Translations under genes and position numbers: made by a program
Notes under the pieces: generated by a model
What the model saw: only the letters and a program-made list of their open reading frames with translations
The model's database searches: none
Told to the model about the DNA's origin: nothing
Part shown: piece after piece, positions 8,904 through 17,729 of the stretch
Numbering within the stretch: position 1 is the stretch's first letter
How the letters are laid out: every line of letters starts with the position of its first letter
Assembly: GCA_038874075.1 (NCBI GenBank)
Contig: JAVZDD010000006.1
Coordinates: 1 to 62,203 of the forward strand
Reading direction: 5' to 3'
Length of the DNA: 62,203 bases
From: Jingweiarchaeum tengchongense
Lineage (GTDB): Archaea > Nanobdellota > Nanobdellia > Jingweiarchaeales > Jingweiarchaeaceae

Positions 8904-8985
8904 GGCCTCACCCGTGTATTTATAATCAAATAAATTAATTTAATGTTTAAAAGTTAATTATTTAAAAATATAATCCATTAAATAA
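8904..8985. promoter_or_regulatory. Divergent promoter region between proS and metG
   Basis: An 82-base, very AT-rich gap separates two oppositely transcribed aminoacyl-tRNA synthetase genes. On the proS side a GATTATAAATAC element and a GGTGAG ribosome binding site precede the ATG. On the metG side TTTAAAAGTT and TTTAAAAATATAA elements lie about 15-40 bases before the ATG, compatible with archaeal TATA boxes and a leaderless or near-leaderless transcript. No T-box-like structure is seen. Start sites are inferred, not shown. Confidence 0.5.
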
Positions 8986-11022
8986 ATGGTGGTAGAATAC
9001 AAAAGGTTCCTAATTACGGCAGCACTTCCTTATGCAAATGGGGAACTTCATTTAGGACATATAATGAGTACTTACCTTCCTGCAGACATCATCACAAGGT
9101 TTCTTAGATTAAATAAAAAAGATGCGATATATATTTGTGCTACTGATGAACACGGAACACCAATTTTAATAAAGGCTGAGGAAGAAAAGAAGACACCGGA
9201 AGAATTTGTTAAATACTGGCATAAAAGAGATAAAGAAGAATTTGAAAAACTTGGAATAAAATTTGATATTTTTTACAGGACTCACAGCAAGGAGAATGAA
9301 ACAACGGCACAAGAATTCTTTTTAAAACTATATAATAAAAAATATATTTTCAAAAAAGAAGTTGAGCAGTTCTACTGTGAAAGTTGTAAAAAGTTCTTAC
9401 CCGATAGATATGTCAAAGGTACATGTCCTTATTGTAAGAGCCAAGAGCAATATTCTGATTATTGTGAAAAATGTGGCAAGGCGATAGGGATTGGTGAAAT
9501 AGAAGACCCACATTGTGCTGTATGTAAGAGCAAACCAATAAAAAAGAAAAGCATACATTATTTTTTTAAGCTAAGCTCATTTTCAAAAAAACTAAGAAAA
9601 TACTTATTGAAAAATAAGAATTTACAAGCTGAAATAAGAAATTATGTGATAAATTGGATAGATTCTGGCCTGCAAGACTGGGATATAACAAGGGACATTT
9701 CTTGGGGTATAAAAATTCCACTGAAAGAAGCCAGAGATAAAACACTCTATGTTTGGTTTGAAGCACCAATATGTTATATTTCTAGTACAAAAAAATGGAG
9801 TCAATTAAATAAAAAAGATTGGAAAAAATTCTGGAAAAGTAAAGATTGTTGTATTATGCATTTCATAGGTAAGGATATTGTGTATCACCATTATTTATTC
9901 TGGCCAGCAATATTAATGGGTGTGAATAATGGTTTTTTATTACCCAGTTTTATACCGGTAAGGGGCCACTTGACACTAGAAGGAGAAAAATTTTCAAAGT
10001 CACGTGGTTTATATGTGAGTTTGAAAGATTATCTTGAAAAGTATGACCCTGACTATTTGAGATTCTATATGAGTTTGATTACGACATACAGCGCCAGTGA
10101 TGTAAATTTTTCTTGGAAAGAGTACCAACAAAGGATAAACACAGAACTTGTGAATATCATTGGTAATTTTATATATAGAACGACATTTTTCATATACAAG
10201 TTTTTCAATTCAAGAGTACCAAAGCTCTACCAATTAGATGAAAAAGATAAAGAGATATTAAATGAGTTAAAAATTGAACACAAAAAAATCACGGAAAATC
10301 TAAATAAAATAGAGATTCAAAGGGCACTACAAGAAATCATATTTTTGGCTGGAAGAGCAAATAAATACTTTCAAGAAAAAGAGCCCTGGAGGGATTTGGA
10401 AAAAAGGAAAAAAGAAATAAGCAACTGTTTGAATATATCAATGAACCTATGTAGAGCACTCTCAATATACCTCTATCCATTCATTCCATTCTCAATTGAG
10501 AAATTGTGGAAGCAGATAAACATCAAAGAAAGTGAGCAGGATTGGAAAAGTGCGTATAAACTGAAAATAAAAGCGAATCATCACATTAACGAACCATTCA
10601 TATTATTTAAAAAAATAGAGGATGATGTTATAGAAAAAGAGATTGCTAAACTTGGGATTAAACAAGAAAATAGACAGGAGGTGAAGAAAGAAGTGATAAG
10701 TTTTGAAGAATTTAAAAAAATGGATTTGAGAGTTGGTAGAGTGATGGATGCAGAGAAAGTTGCTGGAACTGATAAATTAATAAAAATGACCGTGGATTTT
10801 GGTGAACTTGGTAAAAGAACCGTTGTTGCAGGAATTGCAAAATTTTACGAACCTGAAGATTTGGTAAACAAACAATTTGTATTTGTTACAAATCTCGAAC
10901 CAAAAAAGATGCGTGGGATACTAAGCGAAGCTATGATACTTGCTGCTGTCGAAGGTGATGAAGAAAAAATTGCATTAGTGGGAATTGAAAAAGAAGTAAA
11001 AGAAGGTACACCTGTTCAATGA
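8986..11022 (+). CDS. metG: Methionyl-tRNA synthetase with C-terminal tRNA-binding domain
   Basis: 678 residues. Class I signatures HLGH (residues 22-25) and KFSKS (in LEGEKFSKSRG, near 340) are present. Between about 137 and 185 lie two zinc knuckles (four CxxC pairs). From about 570 to the end is an EMAP-II/Trbp111-like OB-fold (MDLRVGRVMDAEKVAG, ending KEGTPVQ) fused in cis, which in other lineages may be a separate protein and promotes dimerisation and tRNA binding. It supplies Met-tRNA for initiation and elongation. All active-site motifs are intact. Confidence 0.97.
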   Translation: MVVEYKRFLITAALPYANGELHLGHIMSTYLPADIITRFLRLNKKDAIYICATDEHGTPILIKAEEEKKTPEEFVKYWHKRDKEEFEKLGIKFDIFYRTHSKENETTAQEFFLKLYNKKYIFKKEVEQFYCESCKKFLPDRYVKGTCPYCKSQEQYSDYCEKCGKAIGIGEIEDPHCAVCKSKPIKKKSIHYFFKLSSFSKKLRKYLLKNKNLQAEIRNYVINWIDSGLQDWDITRDISWGIKIPLKEARDKTLYVWFEAPICYISSTKKWSQLNKKDWKKFWKSKDCCIMHFIGKDIVYHHYLFWPAILMGVNNGFLLPSFIPVRGHLTLEGEKFSKSRGLYVSLKDYLEKYDPDYLRFYMSLITTYSASDVNFSWKEYQQRINTELVNIIGNFIYRTTFFIYKFFNSRVPKLYQLDEKDKEILNELKIEHKKITENLNKIEIQRALQEIIFLAGRANKYFQEKEPWRDLEKRKKEISNCLNISMNLCRALSIYLYPFIPFSIEKLWKQINIKESEQDWKSAYKLKIKANHHINEPFILFKKIEDDVIEKEIAKLGIKQENRQEVKKEVISFEEFKKMDLRVGRVMDAEKVAGTDKLIKMTVDFGELGKRTVVAGIAKFYEPEDLVNKQFVFVTNLEPKKMRGILSEAMILAAVEGDEEKIALVGIEKEVKEGTPVQ

Positions 11023-11033
11023 AGATTTGGTAG

Positions 11034-11107
11034 TGGGCCCAGGGAGATTTGAACTCCCGACCTCTACCTTATCAGGGTAGCGCTCTACCAGGCTAAGCTA
11101 TAGGCCC
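11034..11107 (-). tRNA. tRNA-Ile(GAT)
   Basis: A 74-base cloverleaf on the minus strand. The acceptor stem GGGCCTA pairs with TGGGCCC with one G-U. The D arm is GCTTAGCCTGGTAGAGC. The anticodon stem is CTACC/GGTAG with loop CTGATAA, giving anticodon GAT. The T arm is GGGAG-TTCAAAT-CTCCC. The discriminator is A and CCA is not encoded, which agrees with the CCA-adding enzyme gene near 53.2 kb. No intron is seen in the anticodon loop. Confidence 0.96.
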
Positions 11108-11148
11108 GTGAAACTAATTTAATAATAGCAAAATTTTAAAATTTATGC

Positions 11149-11688
11149 TTATCTTCCAATTAACTTAAATAAATCCGATTTAGTGACAATTCCTTTAATT
11201 TTGTTACCATCTGAGATCAAAACTGCACCATAATTTTCTAGAAGTGGTTTTATGGAATCGATCTTTGTCTTCTCATTGATTATCGGCAATGGTGGTTCCA
11301 TCACACTAAGGACCTTTTCTTTTTCAATGCCTCTCCTGATATGTTTGACTATTGAGCTTTCTGTTATGACCCCAACCACTTTACCTTTCTGAACTACAGG
11401 TAACTGTGAAATACCATAATTTTGCATCAACCTGCATGCTTCAGAAACCTGTCTTGTAGATTGAATTGTGATCACATTCTTTGTCATCACTTCTTCACAT
11501 GTAATATCATTCTTACTTTTTAATACATCAATTATTTTGTTTATGGTTGATAACCTGGGATCGACTTTGTTATGTTCAATTTTTGCAATGTGTGCTTGAC
11601 TAACACCAACCAATCTGGCTAATTCTGTTTGTGTAAGGTGCGCCTTTTCTCTCAATCGCTTGATCTCTTCCCCATCAATTATAACCAT
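11149..11688 (-). CDS. HTH (XRE type) transcription regulator with two CBS domains
   Basis: 179 residues. Residues 1-60 form an XRE-type helix-turn-helix (KRLREKAHLTQTELARLVGVSQAHIAKIEHNKVDPR). From about 62 to the end are two CBS motifs (VMTKNVITIQSTRQVSEACRLM... and VMEPPLPIINEKTKIDSI...). The architecture is a predicted archaeal regulator family; CBS pairs commonly sense adenine nucleotides or SAM. It diverges from SAM synthetase, so SAM or AMP sensing would be reasonable, but this is inference. A perfect inverted repeat covers its own start codon, suggesting autoregulation. Confidence 0.9.
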   Translation of the reverse strand: MVIIDGEEIKRLREKAHLTQTELARLVGVSQAHIAKIEHNKVDPRLSTINKIIDVLKSKNDITCEEVMTKNVITIQSTRQVSEACRLMQNYGISQLPVVQKGKVVGVITESSIVKHIRRGIEKEKVLSVMEPPLPIINEKTKIDSIKPLLENYGAVLISDGNKIKGIVTKSDLFKLIGR

Positions 11689-11699
11689 CAGTTATAATT
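11677..11699. promoter_or_regulatory. Perfect 9-bp inverted repeat over the start codon of the HTH-CBS gene (candidate operator)
   Basis: The arms AATTATAAC (11677-11685) and GTTATAATT (11691-11699) are exact reverse complements separated by the five bases CATCA. The start codon of the HTH-CBS gene (complement 11686-11688) lies in the spacer and one arm encodes its residues 2-4. The site is between that gene and the SAM synthetase gene, so a dimeric HTH protein bound here could repress itself and perhaps act on both genes. Binding is inferred from symmetry and position. Confidence 0.55.
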
Positions 11700-11710
11700 A
11701 TTAATCAAAA

Positions 11711-11720
11711 GTATATAAAG
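11711..11720 (+). promoter_or_regulatory. TATA-like element for SAM synthetase
   Basis: GTATATAAAG lies about 42-51 bases upstream of the SAM synthetase ATG at 11762, a good match to an archaeal TATA box with a purine-rich context. It would place transcription start roughly 25-30 bases downstream, leaving a short leader that contains the GGTAAA ribosome binding site. It is only 12 bases from the inverted repeat over the neighbouring regulator start. Assignment is by sequence match only. Confidence 0.45.
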
Positions 11721-11761
11721 ATTTTTAATGAATTTTTTTCTCCAAGAACTAAGTGGTAAAA

Positions 11762-12970
11762 ATGAGAAATATCGTAATTGATGAGTTAAAAAGAACACCG
11801 ATTGATGAACAAAGGATAGAAATTGTCGAGAGGAAGGGAATTGGGCATCCAGACACGATCTGCGACGGTATAATGAATGAAGTTTCAATTGCACTATCAA
11901 AAGAGTACATAAAAAGATTTGGAGCAGTAATGCATCATAACATTGATAAATCACTTTTAGTCGCCGGAGAAGTTGAAAGGAGATTTGGTGGTGGTATCGT
12001 AAAAGTACCTATGTTATTAGTGTTTGGTGACAGAGCTACCTATGAAGTTGGCAATGTTTCAGTACCTGTGAAAGAAATTGCAATAGAGACAGCAAAAAAA
12101 TGGATTCGCGAGAATCTTAGATTTGTTGATCCTGAAAAACATATGAAGTATCAAGTTGAATTGAAGAGAGGTTCAGCTGAATTAACCGACATATTTAAGC
12201 GAAAGGGTAAAATATTGGGCGCCAACGATACTTCTGCAGCCGTTGGATATGCACCGATGACAAAAACAGAACGGATAGTACTAGAAACAGAGAGGTACTT
12301 AAATTCTAAAAAATTTAAGAAGGAGTTTCCAATGTCTGGTGAGGATATAAAAGTGATGGGGTACAGGAAGAATAGTGATTTGAACATGACGATTTGCATG
12401 GCATTCGTTGATAAGTTCATCGATAGCGAAGAAACATATTTCAAAAAGAAAAAGGAAATATTGGAAGTAATCAATGCGTTTGTAAAAGAGAAGACAGATT
12501 TCAAGAGAATTTCTATTTCATTGAACACACTTGACAAGAAAGGGAGAGGAATGGGTGGTATGTATTTAACAGTACTAGGTACGAGCGCTGATGATGCTGA
12601 TTGTGGTCAGGTTGGCCGTGGCAATCGAGTAAATGGGATCATACCGTTAAATAGACCAGTAAGTTCAGAAGCAGCAGCAGGTAAGAATCCTGTGAGCCAT
12701 GTTGGTAAGGTCTACAATGTGCTTACATACAAGATGGCAGACAGGATATACAAAGAAGTTCCAGGTATAAGAGAGGTTTATGTTTGGTTACTTAGCCAGA
12801 TTGGAAAACCAATCGATCAACCAACAATCGCAGCAACACAGATAGTGATGAAGAAGAACAAAACAATTGATGGTATCTCCAAACAGGTAAAGAAAATAAT
12901 TGATGACGAACTAGCGCATATTAATGATTTTTGCAATGAATTGATAAATGGAAGAATAAGTATTTTTTAA
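11762..12970 (+). CDS. mat: S-adenosylmethionine synthetase, archaeal type
   Basis: 402 residues beginning MRNIVIDELKRTPIDEQRIEIVERKGIGHPDTICDG, the hallmark of archaeal MAT. Further motifs are NIDKSLLVAGEVERRFGGG, the GRGMGG segment with DCGQVGRGNRVNG, and AAAGKNPVSHVGKVYN. It makes SAM from methionine and ATP and so feeds the methyltransferases in this window (Trm5, TrmY, DphB). ATG 11762 matches the usual family start; a GTG at 11753 is also in frame. Its last 60 bases overlap the end of the convergent membrane-protein gene. Confidence 0.97.
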   Translation: MRNIVIDELKRTPIDEQRIEIVERKGIGHPDTICDGIMNEVSIALSKEYIKRFGAVMHHNIDKSLLVAGEVERRFGGGIVKVPMLLVFGDRATYEVGNVSVPVKEIAIETAKKWIRENLRFVDPEKHMKYQVELKRGSAELTDIFKRKGKILGANDTSAAVGYAPMTKTERIVLETERYLNSKKFKKEFPMSGEDIKVMGYRKNSDLNMTICMAFVDKFIDSEETYFKKKKEILEVINAFVKEKTDFKRISISLNTLDKKGRGMGGMYLTVLGTSADDADCGQVGRGNRVNGIIPLNRPVSSEAAAGKNPVSHVGKVYNVLTYKMADRIYKEVPGIREVYVWLLSQIGKPIDQPTIAATQIVMKKNKTIDGISKQVKKIIDDELAHINDFCNELINGRISIF

Positions 12971-13927
12971 ATAAATTTTTATTATTTCTATTATCTGAAT
13001 TTCTCCTCCTCCTGGTGTGCCTGGCGGTGGAGTAACTGAAGTCGTTATTTTTGCTGCTAAACCAGAAAGTGCTCCCATCAACAAACCAATTACTGCAAAT
13101 ATAAATCCAATTATCATGCCCATGTTTTCACCCAATACCAAATAGTCTAGCATTAACATCAATCCAGCTGTAAAAAATGCAATGCCCCATCCTGCTTGTA
13201 CTGAGAATAGTACAAGAAAAGCTAGGAACAAAGACCTTGCAATGATGATCACCCATCCCCATGGCATGTCCATAATTATTGTCTTCAACATTTCGGCTGG
13301 CATCGTTGCGATTGTTTCTAATGTTTCAACCACAGGATCTAACGATTCTAAGTGTATCATATTTAGTATTTTTATAAAAAGCCTAGCAAAGAAGTGGATT
13401 ACTCTTGGTAGTGAAATCAACACGCTCACGATTAACCAACAGAACATGAGAAGTGTGTAAAACCATGCTGGGAATGGGATGATGAATGCGAGTTCCCAAT
13501 CAAATATTTTTATAAAGTAGCCAATGGGCGGCGCACAATTCCCACCCAAATCGCAACCTGCAACGCCAAACAAACCAATTTTTAATCCAAACCCAAAGTT
13601 AGATATTGCATTTCTAAAAAGTTCGACTACCATCTTAATCGGTGGGCCTATTATTGGTAATATTTCGATAAACCATAACATGTCTATTCCAAGTTGTAAA
13701 AGGAGCATGTATAAACACAGAATGATACCAGGTACTCCCATCACATCAAGTGAAACAAGAAGGAATGGCCATTTGAATATGTTGAAGTCGATGTTAAACA
13801 TTGAAAAGAGCATTGTGAATAATGCGCTCATCGGCGCCCAAAAAACACCAAGAAATAAGATGATTCCTATGATGAATTGTAATAAGAGACGCCAAAATGA
13901 AAATTCTTCGCCTTCTTCTTCAGGCAT
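12911..13927 (-). CDS. Multi-pass membrane protein of unknown function
   Basis: 338 residues, strongly hydrophobic after an acidic start (MPEEEGEEFSF). I count seven to nine likely membrane helices. Between them are a loop with two cysteines (VAGCDLGGNCAPPIG) and a Pro/Gly-rich stretch near the end (TPPPGTPGGGE), followed by an amphipathic tail. No transporter or enzyme motif is recognised. Convergent with SAM synthetase, with a 60-base 3' overlap. It stands alone on its strand; the next gene upstream is divergent. Its gene status is supported by length and composition; function unknown. Confidence 0.75.
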   Translation of the reverse strand: MPEEEGEEFSFWRLLLQFIIGIILFLGVFWAPMSALFTMLFSMFNIDFNIFKWPFLLVSLDVMGVPGIILCLYMLLLQLGIDMLWFIEILPIIGPPIKMVVELFRNAISNFGFGLKIGLFGVAGCDLGGNCAPPIGYFIKIFDWELAFIIPFPAWFYTLLMFCWLIVSVLISLPRVIHFFARLFIKILNMIHLESLDPVVETLETIATMPAEMLKTIIMDMPWGWVIIIARSLFLAFLVLFSVQAGWGIAFFTAGLMLMLDYLVLGENMGMIIGFIFAVIGLLMGALSGLAAKITTSVTPPPGTPGGGEIQIIEIIKIYLKNTYSSIYQFIAKIINMR

Positions 13928-14006
13928 AATAATTATTTAAAAGGTAACAAAAATAAACTTTACTAAAAACATCAAAGATAAAAAAAAGTACTGTTTATTT
14001 ATTAAA

Positions 14007-14705
14007 ATGTTCAACATTGCGTGCACTGCAGACATACATGCTCCCACTTATTTTGAGGATTTTAAAAATGCACTTGCAGACCTAGAAAAAATCGATCTCT
14101 TCCTACTCGCTGGCGATATAATATTCAAAGGTAATTTTAATGAAATAGATAAAGTAATTGATGAAATTAGAAAAAAATTCAATGGTATGATTATTGCTTG
14201 TTTTGGAAATGAAGAATATGAAGAAATTAGGGAAAAATTGATGGAGAGAGATATTATTTGGCTCGATGATGATTACAAAATTATCAAATTAGATGGGATG
14301 AAAGTTGGGATAATAGGTACTACTGGTTGCTTGGATGTGCCCACAAAATGGCAATCGAAACACATTCCAAACATCAAGGATATATATGAGGAAAGGATAA
14401 AAAAGATAGATCAATTGATTTCAGAATTAGATGTTGATCTTTTAATAATATTAAGTCACTATTCACCAACGTATAAGACAATTTTCGGTGAAGAAAAATT
14501 CAAGTATAAATGGCTCGCATGCAGGAAGTTTGAAAAAGTGATCATTGAGAGAAAACCAAACTTTTGGATACATGGGCATGCACATAATTCAAAAATCACA
14601 GAAACAAAGATAAATACAACAATCGTATTAAATGTGTCCCTTCCAGCAATAAAAAATATTAAGACGATAAAAATTGATGAAGGATTAAGAAAATTTTTGG
14701 TGTGA
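14007..14705 (+). CDS. Calcineurin-like metallophosphoesterase
   Basis: 232 residues with the metallophosphoesterase motifs in order: TADIHAP near the start, LLAGDIIFKG, FGNEEYEEI (GNH/E motif), ILSHYSPT and HGHAHNS near 190. These give the two-metal site ligands Asp, His, Asp, Asn, His and His. Members hydrolyse phosphomono- or diesters; the substrate cannot be told. The stop codon is tightly coupled to the start of aRF1, so the two are probably co-transcribed. Confidence 0.88.
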   Translation: MFNIACTADIHAPTYFEDFKNALADLEKIDLFLLAGDIIFKGNFNEIDKVIDEIRKKFNGMIIACFGNEEYEEIREKLMERDIIWLDDDYKIIKLDGMKVGIIGTTGCLDVPTKWQSKHIPNIKDIYEERIKKIDQLISELDVDLLIILSHYSPTYKTIFGEEKFKYKWLACRKFEKVIIERKPNFWIHGHAHNSKITETKINTTIVLNVSLPAIKNIKTIKIDEGLRKFLV

Positions 14706-14707
14706 AA

Positions 14708-15802
14708 ATGGAAGAAATAGAGAAATACAAACTCAAGAATTTGATTAAAGAATTAGAAAAAATAAAAGGAAGACACACAGAACTCATCACTGTTTATGTG
14801 CCTGCTGGTGGTGATTTGAATAGTGTTAGGAATCAATTGATACAGGAGCAGAGTACGGCCGAGAACATAAAACTCAAGACAACAAGAAAGAATGTGCTCG
14901 CTGCACTGGAAAAAATAATTCAAGAATTAAAATTATATAAGAAAACACCTGAAAATGGTCTTGTCATTTTTTGTGGGAATACAAGTAAAGAGGAGGGATT
15001 ACAGGATGTAAAACTGTGGATACTTGAACCACCAGAACCGATTTCAATCCGATTGTATAGGTGTGACCAAGAATTTATACTTGAACCATTAAAAAAAATG
15101 CTTGAAGCAAAATATGTGTATGGATTGATCGTAATTGATAATTCACAAGCTGCAATTGGCTTCTTGAAGGGGAAAACAATTGTGTGCGAAAAGGAGATGG
15201 ATTCTATTGTTCCTGGAAAATTCAGAAAAGGTGGGCAAAGTGCAAAGCGCTTTGAGAAGGTGAGAGAGAACCTCGCGAAAGATTGGTACAAAAAGGTTGC
15301 AGATGAGGCAAAGAACGCATTTTCAAAGGAAAATATAAAAGGTATTTTAATAGGTGGTCCTGGTCCTGTAAAGGAAACATTCGTGAATGGAGATTTTTTA
15401 CCTGGAGAATTGAAGAGTAAAGTTATAGGTGTAAAAGACATCGGGTATAGTGATGAAAGTGGATTATATGAGCTTGTTAATCGAAGCACTGATTTACTTG
15501 AAAAGGAAGAGATAATTGAAGAGAAAAAAGTATTAAATGACTTCCTAACTAAAATTGCCAGTAATAGTGATATGGTAGCGTATGGTGAGGAAGAAGTGAG
15601 AAAGATGATTATGATGGGTGCAGTTGATTTGCTACTAATATCGGAAGAAGTTGGCAAGGAGAAGATAGAGGAATTTTTAAAAATTGCAAAAGACTATGGG
15701 AGTAATGTTTTTATTGCATCAAGTGAAACAGCTGAAGGAGTGCAATTAAAAGAATTGGGTGGCTTCGGCGCAATATTGAGGTTCAAAACAAATGTCAGTT
15801 AG
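14708..15802 (+). CDS. prf1: Peptide chain release factor aRF1, with NIKL instead of NIKS
   Basis: 364 residues, shorter than the roughly 410 usual in archaea. Domain 1 has STAENIKLKTTRKN (motif at 53-56) where the universal motif is NIKS, and the FCGN stretch matching the YxCxxxF region. Domain 2 has FRKGGQSAKRFEKVRE (GGQ at 175-177), needed for peptide release. Domain 3 ends early, possibly lacking the minidomain. It reads all three stop codons in archaea; TAA, TAG and TGA are all used as ends here. ATG 14708 is chosen for its GGTG five bases upstream; GTG 14702 overlaps the previous stop. aIF5A follows after 8 bases. Confidence 0.95.
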   Translation: MEEIEKYKLKNLIKELEKIKGRHTELITVYVPAGGDLNSVRNQLIQEQSTAENIKLKTTRKNVLAALEKIIQELKLYKKTPENGLVIFCGNTSKEEGLQDVKLWILEPPEPISIRLYRCDQEFILEPLKKMLEAKYVYGLIVIDNSQAAIGFLKGKTIVCEKEMDSIVPGKFRKGGQSAKRFEKVRENLAKDWYKKVADEAKNAFSKENIKGILIGGPGPVKETFVNGDFLPGELKSKVIGVKDIGYSDESGLYELVNRSTDLLEKEEIIEEKKVLNDFLTKIASNSDMVAYGEEEVRKMIMMGAVDLLLISEEVGKEKIEEFLKIAKDYGSNVFIASSETAEGVQLKELGGFGAILRFKTNVS

Positions 15803-15810
15803 GTGAGAGG

Positions 15811-16203
15811 ATGGAGAAAAAAGTTGAGGATGTTGGTTCATTGAAAGAAGGTAGATTTGCCATTTTGGAGGACGAACCATGTACAATTGTGGACATAAAA
15901 ACAAGTAAAACAGGAAAACATGGACATGCAAAATCTAGGATAGAAGGAATCGGATTAATTACTGGAAAAAAACATGTTATAATTTTACCTACACATGACA
16001 AAATAGAAGTGCCAATTGTGGAAAAAAGGGATGCACAGGTATTGATGTTGAGGGAGAATGTTGCGCAAGTGATGGACATGAAGACTTTCGAAACAATTGA
16101 ATTACAAGTACCAGAAGAGTTAAAATCAAGGATTAGGGAAGGATCACAGGTTGTTTATTGGGAAGTGATGGGACATAAATTGCTAAAAGAAGTTAGGGGT
16201 TAA
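15811..16203 (+). CDS. eif5A: Translation initiation factor 5A (aIF5A)
   Basis: 130 residues. The N-terminal SH3-like domain has the hypusination loop SKTGKHGHAK, with the modified lysine at about residue 36, and the C-terminal OB-fold ends in MGHKLLKEVRG. It binds the ribosomal E site and relieves stalling, as at polyproline. It directly follows aRF1, so elongation/termination factors are expressed together. Its stop overlaps the stop region of the convergent PfkB kinase by 11 bases. Confidence 0.96.
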   Translation: MEKKVEDVGSLKEGRFAILEDEPCTIVDIKTSKTGKHGHAKSRIEGIGLITGKKHVIILPTHDKIEVPIVEKRDAQVLMLRENVAQVMDMKTFETIELQVPEELKSRIREGSQVVYWEVMGHKLLKEVRG

Positions 16204-17077
16204 ATCTAGTATTCACAAGTGATTCTATTTCTTTTCTTTTAATCTTGAGTAATGAATCAGCACCAAAATTCTGGATTTTTCTTGAAGCAACCGCCATACC
16301 ATATACAAGTGACCTGAGCGGATCTTTTGTTCTAATGAATATAGGTAAAAAACCACCTGATGTGCAATCCCCAGCACCTGTTGGGTCTTGTATTTTTGTT
16401 TTAAATGCATCAACTTTTTTTATTTTATTATCATAGCAGATACATGCACCTTCCCCTTCTTGTTTAACACAAACAATTTTTAAATGAAAATTTTCTTTTA
16501 AAAATGCAGAAGATTTAATTGGGTCTTTTATTTCTGTGAGAAGAAATGCTTCTTCCTTGTTCGGCCAAAGGATATCGATATCCTCAATCAAATCGAGCAC
16601 TTCTCTCTTATGTTTTTTTATATAACCAGTATATGTGTCAAGGGAAGTAATTATGCCTCTCCTCATTGCCTCTTCTTTAAATCTCTCCTGTTGTTTAGGT
16701 GGCATTGTAGCGATGTGTATAATCGCTGTTTCATCCCAAACCTTTTCTGGAATCAGTTCGGGGTTAATTTCTTCACCAGCGCCATGCACTGTTTTTCCTT
16801 CATCATAACTTGCATGCCAAGTCTCATCATACTCTATTGTGAAACTTGTGGTAGATTTTTCTGAAATCACAATTTTACCATCTATCCTCTGTAAAACATG
16901 TTTGTATCCATCAGGAAAATCTTTCCCTATTGCAGTCAGGATTTTTATCTTATCAGTAAAAATTCTTGAAGAAAGACTGGAATAAAGTGCTGCACCGCCA
17001 AGCACATTTTTCTTTTCCATATAAGGAGTAATGATATTGTCAACACTTGTATGCCCAACAATCAAAATATTTTTCAT
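16193..17077 (-). CDS. PfkB-family carbohydrate/nucleoside kinase
   Basis: 294 residues. The start ILIVGHTSVDNI and GGAALYSSLSSRI correspond to the N-terminal PfkB region, and DPTGAGDCTSGGF (near 236) is the C-terminal signature with the catalytic Asp and anion hole. A middle segment reads WPNKEEAFLL. PfkB members phosphorylate sugars or nucleosides with ATP. The substrate cannot be read from motifs; the downstream gene encodes a CDP-alcohol transferase, which would fit an inositol- or ribose-type substrate, but that is speculative. Confidence 0.88.
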   Translation of the reverse strand: MKNILIVGHTSVDNIITPYMEKKNVLGGAALYSSLSSRIFTDKIKILTAIGKDFPDGYKHVLQRIDGKIVISEKSTTSFTIEYDETWHASYDEGKTVHGAGEEINPELIPEKVWDETAIIHIATMPPKQQERFKEEAMRRGIITSLDTYTGYIKKHKREVLDLIEDIDILWPNKEEAFLLTEIKDPIKSSAFLKENFHLKIVCVKQEGEGACICYDNKIKKVDAFKTKIQDPTGAGDCTSGGFLPIFIRTKDPLRSLVYGMAVASRKIQNFGADSLLKIKRKEIESLVNTRFNP

Positions 17078-17132
17078 AATTTTTTTTCAAATAACATAAA
17101 TTTAAATTTAATTGTAATAAAAAATATAAAAT

Positions 17133-17729
17133 TCAATCTAAATATTCAAAAACAATCGAGATACGTTGAAATACTGAGACAATCGATAAAAATGCTGTTA
17201 ATGCGATCAAGTAACAAGCATATTCAAGACTAAAGTTTGAAAGTAAAATAATTAAAAAAATTAATATCAACCGCTCTGCTCTTTCTAATATCCCTCCCTT
17301 AATCTCTTTTTTAACAATCTTCTTCTCAAATGCAGATGCTTTTACATATGTTGTCATCATGCTCCCAAAGAGTAAAGTAATCAACCAAACTTTCGAATCA
17401 AGTATGAATTTGGGATAATCAACAAAAAACAATCCAAGAATGACTATGAATTCAACAAACCTATCTATAATTGTGTCAATGTATGCCCCTTTTTTTGTTA
17501 CCATCTTCCTATAACGAGCGACTGCGCCATCAATTACATCGATGAATGATGCAATGGAAAAGAAAATGAGTGCAATCAAAAAGCTTTTCTTTAACAAAAA
17601 ATAAAATGTCAGTAAAATAAATAACAAGGATAGAGATGACCACATATTTGGAGTTAAACCAAACATACTAAAAAACTTAGCAATGTTTACTTCCAATCTT
17701 TTAAAGATCTCTCTTCTTTTGTACAACAT
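17133..17729 (-). CDS. CDP-alcohol phosphatidyltransferase (archaeal phospholipid head-group enzyme)
   Basis: 198 residues with five or six membrane helices. The family motif D-xx-DG-xx-AR-x8-G-xxx-D-xxx-D is complete at DVIDGAVARYRK...GAYIDTIIDR near residues 64-90. In archaea these enzymes put inositol phosphate, glycerol phosphate or serine on CDP-archaeol. CDP-archaeol synthase is two genes upstream on the same strand, so this is probably the next step in lipid synthesis. Which head group is not decided by the sequence. Overlaps the PHP gene by 43 bases. Confidence 0.88.
   Translation of the reverse strand: MLYKRREIFKRLEVNIAKFFSMFGLTPNMWSSLSLLFILLTFYFLLKKSFLIALIFFSIASFIDVIDGAVARYRKMVTKKGAYIDTIIDRFVEFIVILGLFFVDYPKFILDSKVWLITLLFGSMMTTYVKASAFEKKIVKKEIKGGILERAERLILIFLIILLSNFSLEYACYLIALTAFLSIVSVFQRISIVFEYLD

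Noticed and set aside
14920..15657. 245-codon open frame antisense to aRF1
   Set aside because: Ser/Phe/Leu-rich shadow of a well-supported gene; no motif and wrong composition.
14708..15802. Stop codon reassignment to explain NIKL in aRF1
   Set aside because: TAG and TGA end genes at family-typical lengths (for example TAG for dnaG and aRF1), so general recoding is not supported.
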